Shown: positions 8,522 to 20,500 of the stretch, piece by piece
Numbering within the stretch: position 1 is the first letter of the stretch
Layout of the letters: the number at the start of each line of letters is the position of its first letter
DNA from: a virus
DNA: 27,414 nt
Reading direction: 5' to 3' (one strand)
Virus record (IMG/VR): IMGVR_UViG_3300030333_003456
Location: 1-27,414 of that record
The notes under the pieces: model-generated
Databases searched by the model: none
The model's input: only the letters and a program-made list of their open reading frames with translations
Told to the model about the DNA's origin: nothing
Position numbers and translations under genes: made by a program

Positions 8522-8529
8522 TATTTATA
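8522..8529 (-). promoter_or_regulatory. Perfect T4-type late promoter box (TATAAATA)
   Basis: The minus strand reads TATAAATA, the exact T4 late-promoter consensus. It overlaps the TAA stop codon of the giant gene (8525-8527) and lies 20 nt upstream of the 407-aa gene start at 8501. Initiation a few nt downstream would give a short leader. It would let the downstream genes be made independently of the very long giant transcript. Confidence 0.75.
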
Positions 8530-11500
8530 AAGGTGTTTCAGGGTCTACTGGTTCTTCACCATACAAACTTAGGTCAGGAGCAGTCCAATCATCAGGAACT
8601 GATGTTTCAACTGCGATGGTTGGGTTTGCATATCCAGAACCAGGATTGCTAACTTCAACACCACCAACACCAACCAGAGCTCGTATAGAACCCTCAAATC
8701 CAGATATAGAGTCAATCCTTACAGTTGGTCTGGTAGTATATCCAGATCCACCTGATGTAACTTGGACATCCCTAATCGTACCAGAGGTTAGATTTGCGTT
8801 TGCAATCGCACCTGAACCGAATACAGATCCAAGATAGTCAAATGTGATTAGAGAGTTTGAAGACTCAATAACAGCAACTTCTCTGTCTGATGTCTCACCT
8901 TGGATGTCAATGAAGTCACCTGGTTCTACTGGAGGTACAACCTCAGCAGCGTCAACGTCTGCCTCAGAACCAACGTAGGAGAAGGCAACGAATGTAGAAC
9001 CTACACGTGGAATCTCAGAGAATAAAATTCTTGAACCAACAATCTCAAATCCGATTCCAGGTTCCTGTATAACACCGTTAAGTGAAACAATGATGTTATT
9101 TTCTGGACGTATTGTGGAAGATTGAACACCCTCAGTTAGAGTTAGTGAGTAGAATACATCATTACGCTTGAGGTTGAATGACTGACGTAAAGAGTCAAAC
9201 TCGAATGAAATATCATCCAACTGTCTCAACTTACCTACGTAGAATCCTGTGAATGATGCCCCTAAATCTGGTGCCTCTTGGAATTGAATCTCATCAGAGA
9301 ACGCTGTATATGCGTTAGATGCACCTGGAGGTTGTAGAATACCATTAATGAATACTAATAGATGTCCTGCAGGATCTGGTAGGTATGGAGTACCATTCTG
9401 TTGAGTTAACTTAAAGTTTGTAGTAGTTCCATCAAATCCTTTAAATGAACGCTTAACACGTGCCTTAAGATCTACTATATCACTAATAACTGATGCATAT
9501 CCATCTGGACCCTTAATGGAATCCTTAGGATCAAATGTACCCTTAATACTTGATAGATAAAGTCTTCTATTAACACCAACTGTTCTAATATCCTGAACAA
9601 CTGCAGCTGCAGCACCAGCAGTAGTAACCTTAGTGTTAATTGATGCGTAACCAACTGGGTTGGATAAACCAGCACCATAGTCACCTACAACGTCACCGTT
9701 AGTAAGAGTTCCTTGATACTCCTGCATGTAAATGTAATTATTAGAAAGATCAACAGCAGTAATAATACCGTAAGTATTTTGATCTTGAATACCAGATACA
9801 ACCTTATAAAGTCTATTACCAACAGTGAAGTTGTTAAGACCACTAAGAACTGTAACACCAAGTCTTATATAACCATTAGATGCGATTCTTGCACCAACAC
9901 CTACGTCAAGACCAGCATATTTAACAACATCAAGATATTGTCTGGAAGATTCAGGATAAACAACAGCAGTAGTTTCAAACTCACCTGTAAGAGTTGCAGT
10001 GTCAACTGTTAGAGTACCACCAGTATTGTCTAATGTAGCAGCCTCTCTTCTAAGGAATCCAGTAGGAGTTGCTGTAGCACCTGAAGTATATCCTTTGAAT
10101 GGAACATTATCTTCAAATGTACCCTTAAGATCTATAACATGAACTCTATTTTCAATAGCACTGATTTGAGCAGTTGTGGAGTTTTCAGCACCAACAACAT
10201 TATCAGTAATTGCCCAAGGACCGTTAGTAACTTTAACATCAAGATACTTGTAGTTGGCATCTGTCCAGAAACCATATACAACACCAGTAATTGAAGGAGC
10301 ACCTTGCTTACTTACAGTCTCACCCATAGTGTAAGGACCATCTGTAATATCACCATCAATTCTAAATCTTTGGAATACCTGTACGATCTTACCTTCATTT
10401 AGAGTAAGGTTCTCAAGTTCACCGTATGTGTTACTTAATAAACCATACATGTAATCAGCATTTTGTATTCCACCACCAACACCCTGAGGAATTGATCTTG
10501 TTCCATATGTCTTAGATGGTAGAGAAACACCATTTACACTAATATAATTGGTATAAGATGTATCAACAGTTAATTGCTGACGGATAATATCAATACAATA
10601 TCTAACAATGCTACTTACTGAATCAGGATTATACCATGCAGCAGCTTCATCATAGAATGCTTTATAGAATCCAGAATTAGGTGAAGGAGAAGTAAGAGTA
10701 TTCTTAAGTGCCTGAGCCATATACTCTTCCATAAGATCCAGAGCATAATTCTTAATGTTATACTCAGAATCAGAATAGAAGATCTTAGCATCTTGAGATT
10801 GATATGGATCTAAGGCATTCTTATTAAGTTTAGCACCCCAGATATAAAGTCCATCACTATTATTACCAGCATATGTTTGAGCACCAGCAGCATTCTTAAC
10901 ATAAACCTGTGATCTCATCTCTGCGAAACCGAAGGAGAATGTTAGAGTAATATATGCTCTATACCATCCATCTCCAAGAGGTACAACGCCGTATGCGTCA
11001 CCAGTTACACCATTTTGAGGTGTGAATAGTGAACCAACAACACCTGTGTCAAGTGCAACATCAAAGAATGCATTCTGAACAGCAGCAGTACCGTAGTTCA
11101 ATGATAGCATTACACGAGCATTATCATATTCACCCTTCTTAAGGAATACAGAATATGTGTACTGCTGTGAAGGAGATGTTCCAGAAGCACCTTCATCAAA
11201 TTTTTGAGTATCTGTATCCCATTTGATACTGCTGTCATCAAATGTATCGTATGCAGATAGATTGTATATTCTATGAATTGTATGATCTGCATTAGTAGAA
11301 GAAGCAACTAATTTATCAGCAGTTAATGTTCCATCAGGAGCAAGTAAAGCATCATCAGTAAATGAAACCTCAGTACCAGTCCAATTAGTTGAGAATTGCT
11401 CTGGATTAGTGAATAGGTTAGTACCAGCAATTTGACCACTTACATTAGAAGTAATAAGTCTTGCACTACCAAGAGTCTTAACATTAGTTGGAGAATTATA

Positions 11501-14500
11501 CCACTTATACTGAATACCAATACCAGCAGGATCAATAGTTGCAGTTGCACCAGAATCATTACCTGTTAATACATCATAATCCTTCCATTCTGTACCAGTA
11601 ACAGTACTGCATACAAAGAATTCAGTATCGATATTATATTCACGAACTATTGCAGTACCACCACCATCAGATGTAACTGTTTCACCAACTTTAAAGTTGC
11701 CAGTTATGTCACCAATAGAAATATTACGAGCAACTGAATTATCAGACATATCAGTTGTGATAATGTCATGAACAGTATCATCTACAATCTGATCAATGAA
11801 TGTATTGTAAGTCCAAGAACCAGCACCAAACTGAGAATTAACTAAAGTTGTAATTTCTTCCTTATAGTAGTTTCTATTGAAGAGTAAATTCTTAGCAGCA
11901 CCTCTACCTTCCATCTTAGCAGGAGCAAGAATATTAACTGCTATATCAGTTAATTCTTCTAATCTGCGTACAACATCTTCGATTGCTACAGGAGATAATG
12001 CATCTGTATATACAGGTTCATCTGTATGTTGAGCAACATATTGTTCAGCAGTTGCAGTTCCGTTAAGAGCAACTAAACGATTTCTAAGTGCATGCTCACC
12101 AATGATCTTAATCTGTTCAATACCATAAACTGTTGCTAAGAGTTCACTTTCAATATGATTCAACTCTCCAGCAGAAGTTAAGTAGTATTCCATAGCAGCA
12201 ATAGTACTATTATTACCACCAGTCTGAAGGTCAGAAATCATACCAAGAATGATTAACTTAAGGTCTCTCTGACACTTACCTTCACCTAAAGCACCACTTG
12301 GATAAGTATGTGCATTATAGTTTACACTGTTTAGTACATAAGTAAATTCTTGTGTGATTAATCCTGTAATCTCCTCTGCCATATACTTCCTATTGAAGTA
12401 TAATCTATCAGCAGCAATAGCATAATCATTATCTGTAGGAGCAATAATATCATTAACAGCAGTAACTAAAGTATCAATAGCAGACTTAACGTTTGCACAT
12501 CCACCACCATCTTGAGTAATACCCCAATCACCAACAATAATATCATCAGTATTATCATAAGTTAGATCACCAGTAATTGCTTGCTTCATGTAATGTGCAA
12601 GACGTAGGTGAGCATAAATTGACTGGAATACCTGTAATCTAATGTGTAACAGAACATCATTAGTACCAAGATAAAACTTAGCAACATTAGTAGTATTCAA
12701 GTTACCACCATCTTCAATATCTTTACAGAACTCTTCAAGGAGTAATGTTAGGTCAGTCTTACACTGTAATGTACCATCTGTACTACCACCTACGTTACGA
12801 GGCATTTCAGTAACAAGATCTGGATATAATGTAAGCATATCGTGAGATGTCTTATCTACGATAGGACCAGCATTTGCACGAATTAATGCAGCAGCATCTC
12901 TAAATCTGTTCCGTGTAGTCTCATCAATTTGATTAGTAACGATGATATCATTAGTAGCATCATGATAAGATACTGGGAATGGAACCTCATAGAATGCACT
13001 AACTTTACCACCAAGGAAGTCATGCTTAGGAGTTAACTTAGTAACAGTTGCAAGATGATCTACAGCAGGTGATAGAGTTGCTTGAGTAACAGTATCAACC
13101 AAGATATCCATTAAGTTATCGATGGTTGTGTATACATCAGTACAATCTGACCAGTTGTAATTTAATATTGAAACAGCATTATTTGCGATAGAAACTAACT
13201 GGTGAGTATTCTTAACCTTCTTAATAGCACCATATGCAGCAGATACAAATGTATGTGCAGACTGTGGTAAGAATGAAACAGCATTAGTTGTAGCACTCTG
13301 GAATGTATGAGTGTAATCTCCACCAGAACTAATTACTGCTCTCTTGATTCCATTAGCAGTTGCAGACTGGAATCCATGAGCCATAACGTTTGTTGAAGGT
13401 ACTGCATCCAGAACCTGAACATCAAATGTGTTTGTTGTTACATTAGAAATAGTTGTCCACTTACCACTAATAGGATCACTCTTTCTTGGATAAGTCTTAG
13501 TTACAGTATTACCATCAAGAGCACAAGTAAATGATAGTGAATTATCAGCGATCTTAACTTTCTCACCGTTAACGAATCCATGATTAGCAACTGTGATTGT
13601 CATAACACCTGTAGTTGGGTTATATGCAGCATTAGTTGCTGTAAAGTCGCTATTAGCACTAACGAATGTATGAGCAGTTGTGTTAGAAGATGTACCAACA
13701 TTAACTGTAATTGTATTACCTGTTACAGCAGTAATGTTAACAGCATCGTTGTATGCTGGATCGTCAGCAGATGCACCACCTTGACCGTTTGCACGAGGAT
13801 AAGTGTGGTTGGATCCATGACTATCTTGAGCACATGTAAAGGTTAGAGAATTGTTTGCAATTCTAATTGCTGTACCAACTGTAAGATTATGATCACCAAT
13901 AGTTAGAACTAAGTTACCATTTGAAGGATCAAAGGTTGCAGCAGATACTTCATGACCGATAATAGGTGAAGAACCAACATTAACTGTGATTACACCAGTC
14001 TTTCTTCTAAGTCCCTTTGTAGCAAATGACTTAAATGTATGAGTTGTTGTGTCAGAAGAAATACCAAAGTTAACATCAAATGTGTTAGTTGCAACGTTGG
14101 ATATTTGCATCCACTTATTCTGATAAGGATCAGTTGCTCTTGGATATGCATGATCAGTAGTATTTCCATCTAAGGAGCATGTCATAGTAAGAGCACCATC
14201 ATCAATCATTACCCAATCACCGTTAGACCATCCATGATTAGCAAGTGTGATTGTTGCAGCACCTGTTGCTGGAGTGTATGAAACGTTAGTTGGTGTATGA
14301 TGTGTATGTCCTACATGCTTAACAGGAATAGACTTAAGATCACCGTATGGATCTGTTGAACGAGGATAAGTCTTATTAGCAGTGTTACCATCCATCGAGC
14401 ACTTGAAGGTTAAACCATTATTAGCAATAGTAATACTTGATCCAACACTTATACCATGACCACTACCAATGGTTAGAGTCATATCACCAGTGTAAGCATC

Positions 14501-17500
14501 GTAAGTTGCTGCAGAAGGAGTGAATGTCTGGTTAGTACCAGCAGGATTTACATTAACTGTAATTGTTCCAGTTTGTCTCTTAACACCACCAGAAGTAGCA
14601 GATACAAATGTATGAGCAGTTGTGTTAGAAGAAATACCAACATTAACTTCAAATGTATCAGCAGTGATAGCAAAGATATCCAACCATCTATTATAAGTTG
14701 GATCAGTTACTCTTGGATAAGCATGGTTAGAACCATTACTATCTTGAGCACAAGTAAAGGTTATTGCATCAGCATCAAACTTAACTCTATCACCAGCAAC
14801 TAATCCATGTGAAGCAGATGTAATTCTTAAAATACCAGTTGCAGGTTCATAGTTAGCAGTTGAAGGTGTAAGACTTGTTGTACCAACAGAAGCAACAGGT
14901 ATTGGTTTTGCAGAGAACTCATCTTTATTAGTACGAGGATAAGTCTTATTAGATTGATTATTATCCATTGCACAAGTGAATGTCAATGAATTATCATCAA
15001 TAGTAATACTATCATCGTCTGTTATATCATGTGATCCAATAGTTAATACCAAGTTACCAGTAGCAGGATCATATGTCGCAGCAGTTGGAGTATATGGTTG
15101 GTCAATAGTATCACCAAGAGACTTACCAATATCAACAGTAAATGTATTTGTTGTTGCCTTTCTTACTCTTAGAGCAGAATTATAAGCAGGATCTGTAACA
15201 CGAGGATATGCATGATCTGTTCTCTTACCATCAATATGACATCTGAAGGTTAATGAACCAGCATCAAGTTTAATTGCATCACCCATCTTATGAATACCAT
15301 TTGCCTTAGCAGATACAAATGTATGAGTATAGTCACCACCAGTACTTACTACAGATCTGGTAATACATCCAGTAGTAGCAGATACAAATGCGTGAGTTGT
15401 GGTGTTAGTTGGGGATGTTCCTTGTAAAACATTGATAGTAAATGTATTTGTTGTTACAGCAGTAATTGGAACAAATCTGTTACTAATTGGGTCAGTAGCA
15501 CGAGGATAAGTATGGTTTGTTGCATTACTATCCTCTGCACAAGTAAAGGTTAATCCATTATCAGCAATCTTAATATGCTCTCCAACCTTAAATCCATGAT
15601 TAGCAACAGTTAATACTAAGTTACCAGTAGATGCTGTGTAAGAAGCAGTTGTTGGAGTGTAAGTATTATTTGCGTTTATAAATGTATGATCATAATTACC
15701 ACCAGCAATTAGACCACCAGACTTAGCAGAAACAAATGCGTGGGTTGTAGTATTAGAGGAGGAATTAACATTCAGAGTAATAGTTCCATCCTGAACCTTA
15801 ATACCATTAGATGTGGCACTTACATAAGTGTGTGCAAAATCACCAAATCCAGTAATACCAACATTAACATCAAATGTGTTAGTTGTGGAAGCAACAACAG
15901 GAGTCCATTGGTTAGCAACTGGGTCAGTAGCACGAGGATAAGTATGGTTTGTTGCGTTGCTATCTCTAGTACAAGTAAAGGTTAATGAATCAGCATCAAA
16001 CTTAACTTGACTATTTGCCTTCATAACACCATTAGTTGTAGCAGATATGAATGCATGAGTAGACTGATCATTCGCAATACCAATATTAACATCAAATGTA
16101 TCGGTTGTTACATTTTGAACAGTCAACCACTTGAGGTATGAAGGATCAGTAGCACGAGGATATGAATGTTGTGACTGATGATTATCTTTAGTGCAACTGA
16201 ATGTTAAAGCACCTTCCTTAATTAAAATTCTATCTCCATTGGTATATCCATGACTTGATTTTGTCAAAGTCAGAACACCTGTTGCTGGTACATATGCAGC
16301 AGAAGTTGGTGTAATCTCCGAAGCAGCAGTCAATCCATGACCATTACTGGTGATCTGTAGAACACCTGTGGTAGGAGCATAGGTTGCACCTGTAGCAGTC
16401 TTATTAGAAGTACCTACAGCAGTAATTTCAATTGGAGCATCATATGCTCTATCTCTCTTTTGCTTAATACAGTTTGTAGCAGCAGATACAAATACATGAG
16501 TAGAAGTATTAGTTGAAGGTATATCCTGTAATACTTGTACTGTAAATGTGTTTGTAGTTACAGCAGAAACTTTCAACCATTTACCGCTAACTGGATCAGT
16601 TACTCTTGGGTAAGTATGGTTACTTTGATTATTATCTAACTGACATGTGAATGTAAGTGAATTATCGTCAATCTTAATCCAATCACCAACTCTAACTCCA
16701 TGAGAGTTAACAGTGAATACCAAAAGACCAGTTGTTCCACTATATGTTGCAGTGGATGGTGTAAACTCATCTATAAATGGTCTTGGATAAGAATGATTAG
16801 ATGCATTACTATCTTGAGCACATGTAAATGTTAATGCTCTCTCAAGTAATTTAACTGTTTGACCAACTTGTAAATTATGTGATCCAAGTGTTAGAACTAA
16901 GTTACCATTTGAAGGATCAAATGTCGCATTAGACATATCATGCTTCTCAGTAGGTGACTTACCTACATCAATACTGATAGATCCATCTTGCTTAATAATA
17001 CCATTTGGATATGCAGACTTGAATGTATGAGCAGACTTGTCTGGAGATATACCAACATTAACAGTAAAGGTCTTATCTGTCTTAGAATTAATTCTTAACC
17101 ATCTTCTATAGAATGGATCTGTAGGTCTTGGATAAGAGTGTTCTGTAGCATCATTATCCTTACCACAAGTAAAGGTTAAAGACTTCTCAGCAATTCTGAT
17201 CTTATCACCAACAGAATAACCGTGCTTATCAGATAGAACACTGTTATTTCTTGCACTTATAAAGGTGTGTGCATAATCACCACCTGTTGTAACAACTGCT
17301 CTAGTAATACAATTTGCAGCAGCAGATACAAACTGGTGAGTTGTAGTGTTTGTTGAAGGTACTACATCAAGTACCTGAATAGTAAATGTATTTGTAGTTA
17401 CTGATTGGATATCAATAAACTTACCGCTAATTGGGTCAGTTACTCTTGGATAAGTGTGATTAGTAGCATTATTATCCTGACCACAAGTGAATGTTAATGA

Positions 17501-20500
17501 ATTATCAGCAATCTTAATCTTCTGTCCAGCTAACATTCCATGATTAGCAACTGTAAATGCCAATAAACCGTTAGTTGGGTTGTAAGTAACAGAAGTTGGT
17601 GTTAATGAACTTGCTTTTGGAACAAAGGTATGAGTACCAGCAGTAGCATCATTAGCAGGACCAACGTTAACAGTAATTGTTGTTGAAGTTATCGCAGTAA
17701 TCGTTGTTGCAGCATCATATACTGGGTCAGTAGTACGAGGATATTTGTGCTCAGTAGCATTACTATCCTTAGTACATGTAAATGTTAAAGATTCAGGTTC
17801 AAATCTAACAGATGTACCAACATCTAAACTATGACTACCAATAGTCATAACCATATCACCTGTGGTAGGTGTATAAGTGACTGCTGATGGATTGAATGTT
17901 ACTAATGGTGAAGCACCAACATTAACATCAAATGTATTAGTTGTTACATTTGCAATGTTTATAAAGTCACCACTAAGAGGATCAGATGATCTTGGATAAG
18001 GGTGAAGAGTGGCATTATCATCCATATCACAAGTAAATGTGATTGCACCATCTTCAATCTTAACTTTATCACCAAGAACTAAACCGTGATTAGGAATAGT
18101 TAATGTTAATACACCTGTTCTTGCAACATATGCAGCAAGTGTAGGTGTTAGATTAGTACCAGAAGTGATAGTTAAATCACCTGTTGAAGGAGTGTAACTG
18201 GCAGCAGTTGCTGTACTTGCAATACCATCACTTACAATAGGAACAGAATCGTTGTAAATAGGATCTGTTGTTCTTGGATAAGTCTTATACTCAGTAGTAC
18301 CACCCATAGAACACAAATACTTCAAAGAGTTATTTGCAATCTTAACGTTAGTTCCTACTTCTAAACTATGATCTCCAATACCTAACTTCAACCAACCAGT
18401 CTCAGGATCGTAAGTAGATGATGTTGGAGTGAAACTCTTAATTGGTGATGGACCAACATTAACATTAAATGTATTAGTTGTTACACCAGAGACTTCTAAG
18501 TATCCAGAACTTGCTTCGTCGGATATTCTGGGATAGGTGTGTTCAGACCTATCTTGGTCCATACTACACGTAAAAGTGAGTGAGTTATCAACAAGTTTGA
18601 TTCTATCGCCATTTGAAAGACCATGACTATTACTCGTTATAGTTAATACACCAGTATTCGCTACGTATGCTGCATTAGACGCTGTAAGAGACGATGCACC
18701 ATTAATACCATGAGAAGACTTGGTTAATGTTAATTCACCTGTTGCAGGGTCATATACTGCTGCCGTAGGAGTAATGGAAGTAAGTGAATTTGTTGTGGAA
18801 TCAGTGATAGTGGTATCAGTTGTCTGAGTTAGACCATGATCACCTTGAACTTCCCAAAGAGTGTTGGTTCCAATGTACTGAACCATTTCCTGAGTCTTCT
18901 TAAATGCCCAAAGACTTTCAGTAACTTCATTCTTAATTTCTTTTAATTGAACAGGATTTGCAGTCCTATCAACATAGAATGCAGATGCATCCCAGATATG
19001 ACTGTTACTACCGTTACGAATATCTTCTACAACACTCTTCAGTACATCAACAATATCATCAGCACAGTTAATAGATCCACCCTTAACAGTGAAGTTAGGG
19101 AATCTCTTCTTCATTAACCATACAACTTCTTGAGCAATAAAGTCTAAGTTTGCAAGTACTAAATCGCCAGCGTTGATATATCTCTGAGTATTCTTATTAA
19201 ATCCATTGTTGGCAATACCAACATTAACAGTAAGAGTTGTCCCTGAAACCGCAGTGATAGCAAGGGTTGTGTCGTATGCAGGGTCAGTTACTCTTGGATA
19301 TGTATGAGAGGTTTGATGGTTATCCTTAGAACAAGTGAAGGATAACTTATTAGCACCAATCTTAAGAGTGTCACTTGTTGTGAAACTATGAGATCCAATA
19401 GTTAATACTAAGTCTCCTGTATTAGGATCATATGTTGCATCAGTTACATCCTTCTGTACACTATTAGCAGTTATTGTAATAGCATTAACTGAAGTACTAC
19501 CATTATAGATGTGCTTACCAGCAACATCTCTTACAGTTGCAAGAATAGCATCATTATTGAAGAATTCTCCATTTGTAAATCCTTCAACACCAGACCAATC
19601 ATCAATATAATTAACACCATCATTACCATCACAGTGTAATAATAGTTTGGTATTAGAATCACCTTGGAATATACCAGCAACAGGAGTAAATGCACCAGTA
19701 TAACGGTTAGTTGTAGAAACTCTTACCTCATCAACATGACCAACAAATCCATTAGCACCATTCCAATCAGCACCAATTCTTATTGGTTTAGCAACATAAG
19801 TTGTACTATCAGTACCAGTTCCTCTTTCAACACCATCAATATAGATCTTACCAGTTGTACCAGACTTAACATATGCAATATGAGTCCAAGTATTAGCAGA
19901 AATGGTTGTTGCACCTGAAGTTACAAGATCAGAGTTATTAACGTTTACACGAACTTGACCTGCTTCTAAGTATAGTCTAAAAGCAACTTCATTAGCACTA
20001 CTTGCTCTTGTATCAAATATATCAGCAGTACCACTTACAGAAGCAGTAGCAGCACGAATATACATCTCAACAGTAAATGCACCAGATCCAAATGCAATTT
20101 CATCAGTAGATGCTTGAACAATGTAATCAGCAGCATTAGCAAATTCTAAAGATGCAGTTCCAAATTTCTTCTGTGCAGTATCAATAGCAGCAGCATTTTC
20201 AAAGGTAAAGTCAAAATAATCTTCACCATTTGCTTTACATCTACCAATCTTACCAAGATAAACAATATTACGTGCTTGGTTAAATCCAATAACTTCAGCT
20301 TTAGTATCTCTGGTTCTAATTACCTGTCCAGTATTAAAGAATCCACTACCAATTCTATCAGTGAAGGATAATTTTCTAACTCTTCCATCTTCACCAGCAA
20401 TGAAATCACCATTACTATTACCATATTCAATCTTATAGTTACGGATATTCTCATTCTCTTGGAACGTTCCTACCAGATTATCGTAAGGAATAGTATAGTT

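Noticed and set aside
9713-10012. Plus-strand ORF of 99 codons
   Set aside because: It lies wholly inside the giant gene on the opposite strand, is Asn/Ile/Thr-rich low-complexity translation, and has no Shine-Dalgarno or family resemblance.
13580-13846. Cysteine-rich plus-strand ORF of 88 codons
   Set aside because: It is the reverse strand of the repeat array; its Cys and Ser codons are produced by the complement of repeated Ala, Thr and Val codons. Similar plus-strand frames recur opposite other copies (14573, 15740).
13205-18766. CRISPR-like or non-coding tandem repeat array
   Set aside because: Repeat spacing is 177-450 nt, always a multiple of three, and the reading frame is open across all of it; the conservation is at protein level.
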